64,000 bases of DNA from Chloracidobacterium sp. (GCA_016720705.1 JADKKB010000007.1:1302001-1366000), one strand, 5' to 3'. Positions 51,543 through 61,105 are shown, counted from the first letter of the stretch. The notes: a model not told the origin generated them from the sequence alone. A program made the numbers and translations.

Positions 51543-54500
51543 TTGCCCATATTTCGTCAATGTCTTCGGATTCTCAGCCTCGTTTTCCTTTTAGCAGGAT
51601 TTTCGTTACCGACACATGCTCAGGGCCAACCCGCTAAGGCTCCGGAAACCACCATGCCTGCTACGGAGGAAGCGGCGGTTAAAGCGGCCGCAATCTCATT
51701 TCTCAGATCGTTCGAAAACATGGACGTTGACGGAACGATGTCGTACGTTAGTAAAAGCTCGCCGTACGCCAAGGGCAACCAGAGGGATTTTCAAGAGATC
51801 TTTACCCAAGCTGAAAAAATAAAGATCGTCGAAATCTCTTTTGTCTACATTAAGGTGCTTGATGTTCAGGTCGAAGTTCGTTTCGATGTGAAATTTGCTG
51901 CAACAGACCGAAAAACCGGTGGCCCATACGAGGTCTATACCAGCGCGAGACGCTTGCTCAAACTAGTGAGCGAAAATGGCAAGTGGCAGATCTACCGTCA
52001 CAGTTCAGGTGAAATGGACTTCGCTCGGAGACTGATAGCCGAAAAGTCCCCGACCGTCCGCGATGTCATGCTCTCAAACGAAAAAGAATACTTGAACAAG
52101 TCATTGTCCGGGTCATTTACTAATTTGGGCAATAGTATGCCCGACAATGCACCCCCTGAAGACCTGCTAGAAGTTTTCAGGCTCGGCCTGCATGTGGCCG
52201 AACTCATCGGCGACAAGCACGAAATGGCGGGCGCATGGAATAGTATTGGCTGGGTACTTAAGCACCAAAATAAAAACGATCTAGCCCTCGATGCCTATTT
52301 CAGGAGTCTTAGTTTGTGGGAAGAAAGTGGTGATCTCGCAGGGAGTCAAGTGGTTCTACAAAACCTTGGTATCGCGTACTTTCAGTTCGGTGAGCTTAAG
52401 AAATCACTAGATTTCTACAACCGTTGCGTCGAAAGAAGTACTTCTTTGAAAGATGAAGCGATGATTGCCTCTTGCCTTCACGGCATAGGCGATACGTACC
52501 TTGAGAAAGGCGACTATATCCTTGCCCTGACCTACGCCAATCGGTCGTTAGAAATTGGAAGAAAGCTCGGAAACCCAGAGCAACTCTCAATGGCTCTGAC
52601 AAGTATTGGCCTGAATTATCAGATGCTGAGTCGACATTCGGAGGCTCTGACAAGTTTTGAAGAATCCTTGCGATTGTCGGAATCGATCGGTGACAGGAAC
52701 AGACAAATAAACGATCTGATGAACATGGGAAACAGTTATAAGGATTTGGGCGATTTTTCAAAGTCAATGGCGTTCTATCAGAAAAGTCTGACGTTAGATG
52801 GAAGCGATGATGAATCGCCTTACAGAAACCCGGGAGTATCCGTAAACATCGCTGAGGTTTATTTGGAACAGGGTAACTATGAACAAGCTGGCTCCTTGTT
52901 TAATATTGCGTTATCGATTTTTGAAAAGAGCGGCTCTAAGTACGGTGTTGCATTCTCGCTAAGTGGTCTGGCAAAGACCTACTCAGCTCAAAAGGACTTC
53001 AGGAAAGCCATAGAATTTGAGGAAAAGGCACTTGCGATGCGTGAGCAGATGGGGAGTAATTTTGATGCGATTAGGAGTCTAGTCAACCTTGGCAATGATT
53101 ATTTTGAACTGGGGGACAAGAGTAAAGCGGTGGAGTACTACAAGAAAGCTCAAGCGAACAGTGAACAACTTGGTTACGATTCACTCTCCTTGTTGGTTCA
53201 TTTGGCTTTCGCAAAGGTGCATTTGGCCGAAGGAGACTACGCCAAAGCCATTGTAGAAGCCGAAAGGGCCGACACGTTCGCAAGCAAAATGCCGGGTTAC
53301 AGTGAGAGATGGAAGATATACGGTCCGCTAGGCAAAGCGTATCAAGCCATTGGAAAGTCTGGGCTGGCACGGGAGAATTACAAAAAGTCGATTTTGATAA
53401 TTGAAGATAGCCTGCTTAAATTCGCCGGTGGCGAGTCGGAACAGGAACGTTTCTTTGCTGAGAGAATCCAGCCCTACTATTTAATGATCGAGCTGTTGAG
53501 GTCCCAGAATGAGCTCGTAGAAGCCTTCGATTACTCTGAACGATCCAAATCCAGGTCATTACTGGATATCTTGAGGAACGGTAGAGATGAGCTTAATAAA
53601 CTGACTAGTATCAAAGAGAAGCAACGCGAACAAGCGTTGCGATCGGATCTTGTTACTCTTAATGCTCAAATCTCAATGGAAAGTGAGAAGAAACCGCAAG
53701 ATTCGGTTCGTACGAGTGAACTCCGGAAAGGCCTAAATAATAAAAGGCTCGAATTCGAGAATTTTCAAGTCGCACTTTACGTCGCTCATCCGGAATTAAA
53801 GGTTCAGCGCGGCGAAATGGCTCCGATCTCACCCGTGGAAACAACCAAGTTACTATTGGATGATAAGAGTGCTTTGATCGAATACGCTGTCGCCGGGGAC
53901 AAGACATTTCTTTTTATCATTACCAAGGACATCAGACAAAAGTCTGTTCTAGAAGCGAATACGATCGATGTCAAGAGTAAGAACCTCGCCACAAAGGTCG
54001 AGGCTTATCGATCAAAATTGGCGACTGGCGACCTTGATTTTCAGGCGTCGTCGCGGGAATTGTATGACCTTTTGCTTAAACCGGCGGCGGCACAGCTAGT
54101 CGGAAAGACTAATCTGATCATCGTCCCGGACGGGCCGTTGTGGGATCTGCCGTTTCAGGCTTTGCAGGATGGCAAGGGTAAATATCTGATCGAGCAGGCG
54201 GCCGTATCGTATGCGCCGAGCCTGACCGCACTACGTGAGATGCGTAAGAAGGCGATGGCGCGAAAGCCCTCGCCAGATACCGAACTGCTGGCATTTGGAA
54301 ATCCGATCGTTGGCAACGAGACCAGAACCCGCGTACAACGTGTCTTTATGAGCGAAAAGCTCGAACCAATACCGGAGGCTGAACGCCTTGTAAATGAGTT
54401 GGGCAAGATGTACGGTCCAAAACGGAGCAAAGTCTTTACCGGTGCCGATGCTCGAGAGGAAGTCGCAAAAACCGAATCGCCCAAATATCGCATCGTTCAA

Positions 54501-54935
54501 TTTGCGACGCACGGCATTCTCAACAATGTCTCGCCGATGTACTCACATCTCGTTTTCGCTCAAAATGACAAAAATCCGAATGAGGACGGCCTGCTCGAGG
54601 CTTGGGAACTAAAAGATCTCGATCTCAAAGCCGACATGGTCATACTTTCAGCATGCGACACGGCCCGTGGCAAAATCAGCAACGGTGAGGGAATGATCGG
54701 TATGACGTGGGCATCTTTTATCGCCGGTGCTCCGACGACTGTTGCGACTCAATGGAAGGTCGAGTCTTCGTCGACGACCGACCTGATGCTCGAATTTCAT
54801 CGCGGCCTGCTGTCTAAACCTCGAATTTCAAAGGCCGAAGCGCTTCGCCGTGCATCGCTCAAACTAATGAAAATGCCAAAATACCGGCACCCGTCCTACT
54901 GGGCCGGTTTTGTCCTGGTCGGCGACGGCAGCTAA
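51543..54935 (+). CDS. Exported TPR-CHAT protein (caspase-like protease)
   Basis: This 1130-residue protein starts at TTG 51543; GGAGG lies about five bases upstream. A signal peptide follows (LRILSLVFLLAGFSLPTHA). A ligand-like beta region (about 30-160) leads to many tetratricopeptide repeats (about 200-640: LGIAYFQFGELKKSLDFYNR, IGDTYLEKGDYILALTYANR), a coiled region, then a C-terminal CHAT domain with the catalytic dyad His990 in FATHGIL and Cys1038 in ILSACDTARG. CHAT proteins are caspase-like proteases controlled by repeats. Its stop overlaps the convergent anti-sigma gene by four bases. Confidence 0.88.
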   Translation: MPIFRQCLRILSLVFLLAGFSLPTHAQGQPAKAPETTMPATEEAAVKAAAISFLRSFENMDVDGTMSYVSKSSPYAKGNQRDFQEIFTQAEKIKIVEISFVYIKVLDVQVEVRFDVKFAATDRKTGGPYEVYTSARRLLKLVSENGKWQIYRHSSGEMDFARRLIAEKSPTVRDVMLSNEKEYLNKSLSGSFTNLGNSMPDNAPPEDLLEVFRLGLHVAELIGDKHEMAGAWNSIGWVLKHQNKNDLALDAYFRSLSLWEESGDLAGSQVVLQNLGIAYFQFGELKKSLDFYNRCVERSTSLKDEAMIASCLHGIGDTYLEKGDYILALTYANRSLEIGRKLGNPEQLSMALTSIGLNYQMLSRHSEALTSFEESLRLSESIGDRNRQINDLMNMGNSYKDLGDFSKSMAFYQKSLTLDGSDDESPYRNPGVSVNIAEVYLEQGNYEQAGSLFNIALSIFEKSGSKYGVAFSLSGLAKTYSAQKDFRKAIEFEEKALAMREQMGSNFDAIRSLVNLGNDYFELGDKSKAVEYYKKAQANSEQLGYDSLSLLVHLAFAKVHLAEGDYAKAIVEAERADTFASKMPGYSERWKIYGPLGKAYQAIGKSGLARENYKKSILIIEDSLLKFAGGESEQERFFAERIQPYYLMIELLRSQNELVEAFDYSERSKSRSLLDILRNGRDELNKLTSIKEKQREQALRSDLVTLNAQISMESEKKPQDSVRTSELRKGLNNKRLEFENFQVALYVAHPELKVQRGEMAPISPVETTKLLLDDKSALIEYAVAGDKTFLFIITKDIRQKSVLEANTIDVKSKNLATKVEAYRSKLATGDLDFQASSRELYDLLLKPAAAQLVGKTNLIIVPDGPLWDLPFQALQDGKGKYLIEQAAVSYAPSLTALREMRKKAMARKPSPDTELLAFGNPIVGNETRTRVQRVFMSEKLEPIPEAERLVNELGKMYGPKRSKVFTGADAREEVAKTESPKYRIVQFATHGILNNVSPMYSHLVFAQNDKNPNEDGLLEAWELKDLDLKADMVILSACDTARGKISNGEGMIGMTWASFIAGAPTTVATQWKVESSSTTDLMLEFHRGLLSKPRISKAEALRRASLKLMKMPKYRHPSYWAGFVLVGDGS

Positions 54936-56206
54936 CGGGCGGATCTCACTTTTTCCAGTAAACGGCGCGCGATCGGCGAGTCAGGATTTTTCTGAACCAG
55001 TATCTGAAATTCGCGTATCGCGTCGTCTAACAAACCAGATTCCGCATACAAGATGCCGAGCAACAGATGCGAGCGGCTGTTTTTGGCCCGTGCGGCAGCC
55101 AGACGGTTCGCGTTCGACGCGTCGAGAACTTTGAACTTTGCATCGGGCGCCGGACGCACCGGTGACTTCACTTCTTCGCCGTTTACGACCGCCGTGACCT
55201 GCCAGCGATAGACTGTGCCGCGTCGAAGCGGAACATTGACCGTCCATTCGGCACTTCGGACATCGGGGCTCGATACAACTTTGGTAAAGTTTTCGTTAAA
55301 AATCTCGACCCGATAGGTTTCAGCGTCTTTTATCCCTTTCCAACGGAATTTGGGCTGTGTAGTTTCGACGATAAGGCCGACCGGACCAACAAGAGCAAAC
55401 GGCACGCCGCTATTGCCCGGTCCCATCAGAGTTCCCGAAGACTGCCCCAGCTTACGTACTTCCGGCGAGACCTCGATCGGGTTTCCGCTCATTGCGGCGG
55501 CGACCGTCCGCTCAAATCCCGTATCATCAAGTCCAGTGATCTTGCCCGCTGCGTCCATCTCGATCCGGCCATTACCGTCGTTCAGAACGACGACAGTTTT
55601 TGCCTTATCGGAAGCCATATTCTGTATATTTTCCGGTTCAACCGGCAGGTCTGAGTTCGGCGGCGGAGTAACAATATTGACATTTGTCTTCGGCGGACCG
55701 ACCCGCGCCGTTTCGTCATCCGGTCTGCGGTTCGTGATGAACCACGCCAGGAGCAATACGCCGCCGATTAACATTGCGGCAGCGGGAATGGCGATAACGG
55801 GAATCCGAAATGCGCTGATACCATTCCGGACCTGCTCCCAGAATGTAAGTGTCGCAGTCGCTGCCATGGGCAGGGCAGCAAGCTCCTTTCTCAGCACAAT
55901 GAGGTCGCTAACTTGTTCGTGACAAGTTGGACAGCTGACCAGATGATGGTCGGCGATCTCGCGTTCGACCTCATCCAGACGGCTTTCGACATAAGCCGTT
56001 CGCTGATCGAAACTCAAATGACCGTCGACCTCTGGATGCTCAAACGCATCCAGCAATGCCTTTTGGTTAACCGGAACGACGTCTGTGGCCGCCGACCGGC
56101 ATTCCGGGCAGGTTATTATGTGATCATCAACTCGCAGTAGCTCATCCGGAGGCAGTGTCCGGTGAACATAGCCTTCGATCTCCGTATTAGATAGATGTTT
56201 CGACAT
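54932..56206 (-). CDS. Double zf-HC2 membrane protein, anti-sigma-like
   Basis: This protein has about 424 residues. Two zf-HC2 zinc fingers lie at the N-terminus (H31-C35-C38 in DHIITCPECRS, H90-C94-C97 in HHLVSCPTCHEQ; numbering from ATG 56212). One membrane helix follows (about 140-160), then a proline-rich linker and an Ig-like domain with a short helical-repeat end (LLGILYAESGLLDDAIREFQ). This is the plan of anti-sigma factors, with the zinc fingers in the cytoplasm. ATG 56206 has AAGGA nine bases away and is preferred over 56212. It converges with the CHAT gene and follows the sigma-like gene by 61 bases. Confidence 0.82.
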   Translation of the reverse strand: MSKHLSNTEIEGYVHRTLPPDELLRVDDHIITCPECRSAATDVVPVNQKALLDAFEHPEVDGHLSFDQRTAYVESRLDEVEREIADHHLVSCPTCHEQVSDLIVLRKELAALPMAATATLTFWEQVRNGISAFRIPVIAIPAAAMLIGGVLLLAWFITNRRPDDETARVGPPKTNVNIVTPPPNSDLPVEPENIQNMASDKAKTVVVLNDGNGRIEMDAAGKITGLDDTGFERTVAAAMSGNPIEVSPEVRKLGQSSGTLMGPGNSGVPFALVGPVGLIVETTQPKFRWKGIKDAETYRVEIFNENFTKVVSSPDVRSAEWTVNVPLRRGTVYRWQVTAVVNGEEVKSPVRPAPDAKFKVLDASNANRLAAARAKNSRSHLLLGILYAESGLLDDAIREFQILVQKNPDSPIARRLLEKVRSAR

Positions 56207-56267
56207 CCTCATTTATCCTTAGATGAAAAATCGCACTCCAAATTGATTACGTTGCGAAAACTTAGCC

Positions 56268-57308
56268 TCACTTTAGCCGACGACGCAAACCAGCACGCGC
56301 CGATTGGCGTAGATTGATAACCTGTTGACGCGTTAGCCCCATGCGCTCGGCAATCGCGTGGTCATCGAGCGGCAATTCTGCCCATAACTTTGCGAAATCC
56401 TCTCGTTCATACTCCAGGGCGGCCGCGATCCCTCGTATAGACGTGATCCCAAGACGGGGAAGAAACGCTATCAGGTTATCGCCCTTCCCGTCAGTCAAAT
56501 TCAGGAGCAGCGCCCGTCGATGCCGAACCGGCAGCGTACATATTTCGTCCCATAAACGCCGCAGCGAGACGCTCAGGTCGAGCCGTTCCTCAATGTTTAC
56601 AGCTTTTCCGGGTAAATCGAAAAAACCTTGTTCAGTTTCGGATATGAGCTGAGCTTCCTTCAACCCGAGGAGGTCCCAAATTATCGAAACGGTCGCTTCC
56701 AGTTCGAGCGGAGCGGTTGTCTGCTTGAACAGCTCGTCTATCAACTGGACGATCTTATTATTGTCATCCAGACCGCTTGACGGGCCTGCGTCCCGGGTCA
56801 GAATTTCCCGCAAGGCTTCAATATCCGAGGCATTCGCAGATTTTCGTCCGCGCGTCTCCCACGCTGCCGGACCGCAGAGCCGGACGTCGCCGTCCTTCCA
56901 GATCGAATATTCCGGTCGTGTTGTAAGTATGTATCGGATCTTATTTCTGAGCCGCAGCCGATTAGGATACTTGTCGCGAAGGTACTGTCGGTACGCATTC
57001 AAAGCCGCCGTTCGCACATACGCTTCTAGGTTTCCCGTATGATCTTCGTCCGGTTTTGCCCTCATCCGCTGGAGCATTGGCAACAACGCGGCCTTGATAT
57101 CACTCAGCAGATCGAGCCCAGCCTGATTGACATGACCATCGTCCTCGAAGCGCAGAGAAACCCGCAGTTTGCGGCGAAGTATGCCGGCCGCAATCGACTC
57201 GATCCCCTGACCATAAAGTTCCCCAAGGGCGCGATCCACATCCTCGTCCGGAGCGTGGACGAATTTAAGTAGAAGATCATCAAGCGATGTGGCCGGGTTG
57301 TCCGTCAT
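56268..57308 (-). CDS. Sigma-70-like transcription factor
   Basis: This 346-residue protein shows a region-2-like part (LEAYVRTAALNAYRQYLRDKYPNRLRLRNKIRYI) and a region-4-like end (LPVRHRRALLLNL, DDHAIAERMGLTRQQVINLRQSARAGLRRRL), the latter a clear helix-turn-helix. The centre is longer than in ECF sigma factors and helical. I treat it as a diverged sigma factor, moderately sure. The next gene on the strand is the zf-HC2 protein, so the pair likely forms a sigma/anti-sigma unit. Start ATG at 57308. Confidence 0.7.
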   Translation of the reverse strand: MTDNPATSLDDLLLKFVHAPDEDVDRALGELYGQGIESIAAGILRRKLRVSLRFEDDGHVNQAGLDLLSDIKAALLPMLQRMRAKPDEDHTGNLEAYVRTAALNAYRQYLRDKYPNRLRLRNKIRYILTTRPEYSIWKDGDVRLCGPAAWETRGRKSANASDIEALREILTRDAGPSSGLDDNNKIVQLIDELFKQTTAPLELEATVSIIWDLLGLKEAQLISETEQGFFDLPGKAVNIEERLDLSVSLRRLWDEICTLPVRHRRALLLNLTDGKGDNLIAFLPRLGITSIRGIAAALEYEREDFAKLWAELPLDDHAIAERMGLTRQQVINLRQSARAGLRRRLK

Positions 57309-57514
57309 CCTGATTGTTTGACGCCACTATATTACTTTAAGTCGGATAGTTTAAGAGCCAAAATGGTCAAAACTTTTTGAAAGGGTTCTCTTCAAATCTA
57401 TTTACAGTGAGGATATCGTTGACGAGAACACTTTAGAGGATTCCATTGACATTTGAGCAGATCAAAAACTTTCGCTTCCAAATAGAGCTTCTTAAACGTG
57501 CGATTTCACGACGG

Positions 57515-57803
57515 CCGGCACTCCGTCATAACCACCCTCGCTGAAAAGTGAGTTGCAGATTGGGTAATCCAAGCGCAAGTCGGACAATTTGACCCGCAAA
57601 CGATAAAGACACACAGCCATATCCGGAGGAAGGCTTTGGATGAATCGGTGGCAGCCCTTGAGCCAGCGATTATTACATCTATCCCGGCGACCGAAACTAC
57701 TGTGGCAGATAGTCCTCTGATCGGTTATTCATGGCAAAGTCCGACAGGTTATGACACTGTCCACGACACAAACGCGAAACGGGCACCAAATCGGTGCCCG
57801 TAA
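57515..57803 (+). pseudogene. Tyrosine recombinase C-terminal remnant
   Basis: After a stop at 57549 the frame reads VADWVIQAQVGQFDPQ, then HSHIRRKALDESVAALEP and ends at 57801-57803. This matches the C-terminal end of phage-type integrases, including QAQVGHVD and the (Y)SHIRRKALD helix. A histidine stands where the nucleophile tyrosine should be. Upstream, LRH at 57522 fits the second conserved box, in another frame. The gene is broken and its 3' end overlaps the hairpin of tRNA-Asn copy C. Confidence 0.75.
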
Positions 57804-57890
57804 CTTGTTGATCAAATTGGCTCCGCAAGTAAGACTCGTGCCTTACAACCATTCGGTTAACAGCCCGGTGTGCACGGCGACATACGATAA
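57779..57890 (-). repeat. Degenerate tRNA-Asn 3'-part copy C with terminator-like hairpin (candidate att site)
   Basis: The tRNA-Asn match is 57818-57865, with the same T-loop change as copies A and B. The hairpin is ACGGGCACC (57779-57787) with GGTGCCCGT (57793-57801). The tail CATACGATAA reaches 57890. Integrase pieces lie on both sides. Confidence 0.72.
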
Positions 57891-57926
57891 AGTGTCGGGC
57901 CGACGATCGGAGGCACTCCCCGTTAG

Positions 57927-58124
57927 ATCGCATCTGTTAACCGAGAACTTGAGCTCCTTCGGGGAATGCTCAACTATGCGATCCGAAATGAGTGGCTCAT
58001 AAAGAATCCGTTCGCACGGACCGGAGGAGTAATTTCAAAGTCGGCGGAAGTAGAACGCGAACGTGTCCTGTCGTTTGACGAAAACCGCCGCATCGGCCTG
58101 GCCGGCGCGGTCACGATCAAATGA
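57927..58124 (+). pseudogene. Tyrosine recombinase core-binding-domain remnant
   Basis: The frame between stops at 57924 and 58122 reads VNRELELLRGMLNYAIRNEW, LIKNPF and RERVLSF, a textbook fit to the end of the core-binding domain of phage integrases and the start of the catalytic domain. The rest is missing. It lies downstream of att copy C while the C-terminal piece lies upstream, so the parts are shuffled. Confidence 0.8.
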
Positions 58125-58171
58125 ATGTTTGTGAAAAGCGGCCGGGGGTGATCACCTCGCCAGCTGGCGCA

Positions 58172-59440
58172 TCAGGCGTGACTGGGCCGTTTGCCGAACA
58201 TCATGAACTCCTCTATGCTTGTATTTCCGAGGATCGCCTGACGGAGTCCGGCATCCCAGAGAGTAAGCATTCCTTCTTCGATCGCAGTCTTCTCGATCTC
58301 TCTGACCGAGTACTTATTCAAAATGATATCCTGCAGCTTTGGAGTTACTTTCAGGCTCTCGCAGATCAGGATACGGTCGTAATATCCCGATCCGAAACAC
58401 TTCGAGCACCCTCGCGGCTTATAAAAGGTAATTGAGCCCGGATATTCGAACGGGAGTCCCAGTCGTTCGAAAAGCTGTTCGTCGACCTTCAAGTGCCGCA
58501 GTAAACCGTCTGACGGGGAATATGCTTCTCGACAATCGAGGCAAAGTCGTCTGATGATTCTTTGGGCCTGAATCAGGAATATATACGTTGACAGGTCAAA
58601 TTGCGAGATCCCCATGTTCCGAAGCCTATCAAACACGCTCGCCGCCGAGTGGACATGAATAGCCGAAAGGACCAGCGTCTTCTTCGACGCCGCCCGAAAT
58701 GCGAGCCTCGTCGTTTCATGATCTTCGAGCTTGAGCTTGATAATATCGGGCTTCTGCTTGAGAAAGGTGTTTACCGCGACCGTATCGGTGTAACCGATCT
58801 CAAATTTGCAATCGACCTGATTTATTCCGGACATCGGATATTCGACCGGCCACTCGGCCGTCAATATGTTCTTTTTGCTGTCATTCAAGATATACAGGAT
58901 CGAATTTTGTGTGGTCGTCTTTCCTGCATTTGTCGGACCCGCAAATACTATCAATCCGCCCTTTTTCCAAATTGCCTCCGTCAGTTGTTTCTCTGCGAAC
59001 GGATCAAGTCCTAAGTTTTCAAACTTCTTGAACGGCGTTCCCAACCTAAAAATTCTTACAAAGCTCTGTTCCCCAAAAAGTGTGGGGTTGGTGGTGAGCC
59101 AGAGGTCCAGATCTTCATTCAAATGTGGAAAACTGAGGTGAATAATTCCGTCGCTTGGAATTGTCCTTTCCTCGACGTCCAGGTCACTCAATGTCTTTAA
59201 TCGAGTATTTATCAGCTCGGTTACGGACTCGGACCCTTGATCGGACGCTCCGGCTTTCCGGTCAGATAACGTCAGGTAGTCAACAAGGTCCCGACCTTTG
59301 CGGTATCGAATTCGCATTCCGCCCTGAAAAGGATCGAAATGGACCTCCGAGAATTCTCGTTTCGCAAGCTTCTCAAATATCTCATCGAGCAAACGATCTG
59401 TATCGAGAATGGCTTCCGGTTCTCTGATCTCCTGATCCAT
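58172..59440 (-). CDS. GspE/PilB-like secretion ATPase with degenerate Walker B
   Basis: This 422-residue protein follows the GspE/PilB plan: an N-terminal domain (SEVHFDPFQGGMRIRYRKG, like the usual DIHIEP region), Walker A GPTNAGKTTT (168-177), the Asp-box region LTAEWPVEYPMSGINQ (usually EDPVEY), the His box LSAIHVHSAAS, and a tetracysteine zinc site (C300/C303, C345/C348). The Walker B region reads IIKLKLEDHETT where the family has VGEIRDxET, so its glutamate is replaced by lysine. It is shorter than PilB and lacks partners nearby. It may be non-catalytic or a remnant of an island. Confidence 0.8.
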   Translation of the reverse strand: MDQEIREPEAILDTDRLLDEIFEKLAKREFSEVHFDPFQGGMRIRYRKGRDLVDYLTLSDRKAGASDQGSESVTELINTRLKTLSDLDVEERTIPSDGIIHLSFPHLNEDLDLWLTTNPTLFGEQSFVRIFRLGTPFKKFENLGLDPFAEKQLTEAIWKKGGLIVFAGPTNAGKTTTQNSILYILNDSKKNILTAEWPVEYPMSGINQVDCKFEIGYTDTVAVNTFLKQKPDIIKLKLEDHETTRLAFRAASKKTLVLSAIHVHSAASVFDRLRNMGISQFDLSTYIFLIQAQRIIRRLCLDCREAYSPSDGLLRHLKVDEQLFERLGLPFEYPGSITFYKPRGCSKCFGSGYYDRILICESLKVTPKLQDIILNKYSVREIEKTAIEEGMLTLWDAGLRQAILGNTSIEEFMMFGKRPSHA

Positions 59441-60109
59441 AGCGTTCCCTTTAATATTGTCTAGCCCGAAACTGTGTTCCTACAAGATCACGATCGCGAC
59501 CCAAATTCCGTTCGCAGCGAAGTGTCAGAGCCGATCCACCTGCCACAACCATAATTGGCCGCGCGATAGACCTGAGCGTTATGCGACGATCGGACTCACG
59601 CCGTGAGCGTCTGTGTAGGAAGCTCCCGTAGGGTCCCTGCACGCGCTCACCGATCACGGCAATTACAATAATATCACTTGGAAAGATAGAGAGCCGCAAA
59701 ATTCGCAGCCAAAGTATCCGTACAGACATCGACGACGAGACTGTCGTCACCGCTGTCCGCAACACCACCTTATGGATAACCGCCCGCCGATATCCAGTGA
59801 CGAGTGATCGGCAACGAGACACCACGGGGACTTGGGATGAGAATCCCGATGTGCAGTCTACTTAGTGAAGCTAAAGTCTCTGAATATAAATCCGTTTTAT
59901 TGGCCGTCAACAACTTCTGTTTGTTGACGCAAAAATAAAAACGGATCATTGTCGAGCAGATCTGCGACCGCGTAACGATCGGCGACCGTCATTTCAATAT
60001 CGAATTGGGATATTTACCTATTACTCCTACAACGGTGACATTTGGGCAACGAATCTCAATGAACGACGGAATCGGCGAATTTCCCTTTGTTGAATCGAAG
60101 AGTGAATAG
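59441..60109. other. Gene-poor stretch, no gene recognised
   Basis: No protein similarity is visible on either strand. Longer frames here lack ribosome-binding sites and look compositional. A 32-codon minus-strand frame near 59.9 kb (MTVADRYAVADLL) has no recognisable family. It probably is degraded island DNA. Confidence 0.5.
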
Positions 60110-60301
60110 ATTCAACCCATTACCGCACCCCTGCTTAGCGAAGCGGAAGCCGCAGACTTTGTCGGCGTTTCGAGAATGACGAAGCTTCGAAAGAGAAACG
60201 CCGGAATCATTGAGTTCTACCGCGTCGGTTTTCGCGTCCTCTTTTCGAAAGAGAAACATCTCATTCCGTTCCTGGTGAGTATAGAGATCAGTCATGGATA
60301 A
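60110..60301 (+). pseudogene. Excisionase-like helix-turn-helix remnant
   Basis: The frame ending at 60299-60301 reads PLLSEAEAADFVGVSRMT, then LRKRNAGIIEFYRVGFRVLF and SKEKHLIPFL. This matches small MerR-like DNA-binding proteins that serve as excisionases and helix-turn-helix regulators beside integrases. It has no ATG or GTG start in frame after the TAG at 60107; a GTG at 60102 is in another frame, so a frameshift is likely. It lies just upstream of the tRNA-Asn, as xis genes do. Confidence 0.65.
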
Positions 60302-60369
60302 CCTTGGCCGATGACGAACACCCACAGTTAACCAGTGAGACTTAGTAAACCTTCTAGGGAAACAACAAA

Positions 60370-60392
60370 AGCCTGTCAATCGTTGACAGGCT
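60370..60392 (-). terminator. Intrinsic terminator of tRNA-Asn
   Basis: On the minus strand AGCCTGTCA pairs with TGACAGGCT around a five-base loop, and TTTTGTTGTT follows. Confidence 0.75.
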
Positions 60393-60408
60393 AAGTTATT
60401 GATTAAAT

Positions 60409-60483
<75 letters not shown>

Positions 60484-60606
60484 ATTTGGCACGCCTCAAA
60501 TTGGTATTTGGGGCGAACATAAAGATTAGGAATTTAGCTCGCGGTTGTCAAGTTTTGCGTGAAAAACTCGTTACTTTTCGCCAAAACAGATTACTATATA
60601 CCGATA

Positions 60607-61029
60607 ATGGCAAAATCGGAGCTTAAAACGCAAGAGACTGATGCGAGTGTCGACGGATTTTTGAATTCGTTGGCGGACGAGCAGCAGCGGGCGGACGCAT
60701 TTCGGGTGCTCGAGATGTTCAGACGCGTCACGGGCGAGGAGCCCAAGATGTGGGGTCCGGCGATCATAGGGTTTGGCCACCGCGTGCTCAAGTATGATTC
60801 GGGTCGCGAGCTCGACTGGATGGTGACCGGCTTTTCTCCGCGAAAGGGCAATCTGACGCTATATATCCACGACAGCACCGGCGGATCCGAAGATCTAATG
60901 TCGCAGCTCGGCAAGCACAAGACCGGCAAAGGATGTCTTTATATAAAAAGGCTTGCGGACATTGACGAAACCGTCGTCGAACAACTGATCGTCCGCGCGG
61001 TCAAGCGAGCGTCAAAATCCGACTCCTGA
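60607..61029 (+). CDS. DUF1801 domain-containing protein
   Basis: This 140-residue cytoplasmic protein has the DUF1801 pattern: VDGFLNSLADEQQRADA, PKMWGPAIIGFGHRVLKYDSG, DWMVTGFSPRKGNLTLYI and LGKHKTGKGCLYIKRLADID. Function is unknown; the fold is a small alpha/beta sandwich. The longest frame starts at 60559, but the ATG at 60607 gives the family N-terminus (MAKSELKTQ). It sits 76 bases upstream of guaA. Confidence 0.85.
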   Translation: MAKSELKTQETDASVDGFLNSLADEQQRADAFRVLEMFRRVTGEEPKMWGPAIIGFGHRVLKYDSGRELDWMVTGFSPRKGNLTLYIHDSTGGSEDLMSQLGKHKTGKGCLYIKRLADIDETVVEQLIVRAVKRASKSDS

Positions 61030-61105
61030 ACGTAGCGTCATTGTTGCCAGCCGAAACTCCAAGTATAATCGTAATATTAGCCATCTAAACGGAGCGATAC
61101 CCTTC

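Noticed and set aside
57751..58002. Frame reading KLAPQVRLVPYNHSV
   Set aside because: This is translated tRNA-Asn copy C plus hairpin; it has no ribosome-binding site.
59451..59825. 124-residue minus-strand frame
   Set aside because: Arg- and Val-rich composition, no ribosome-binding site and no recognisable motif.
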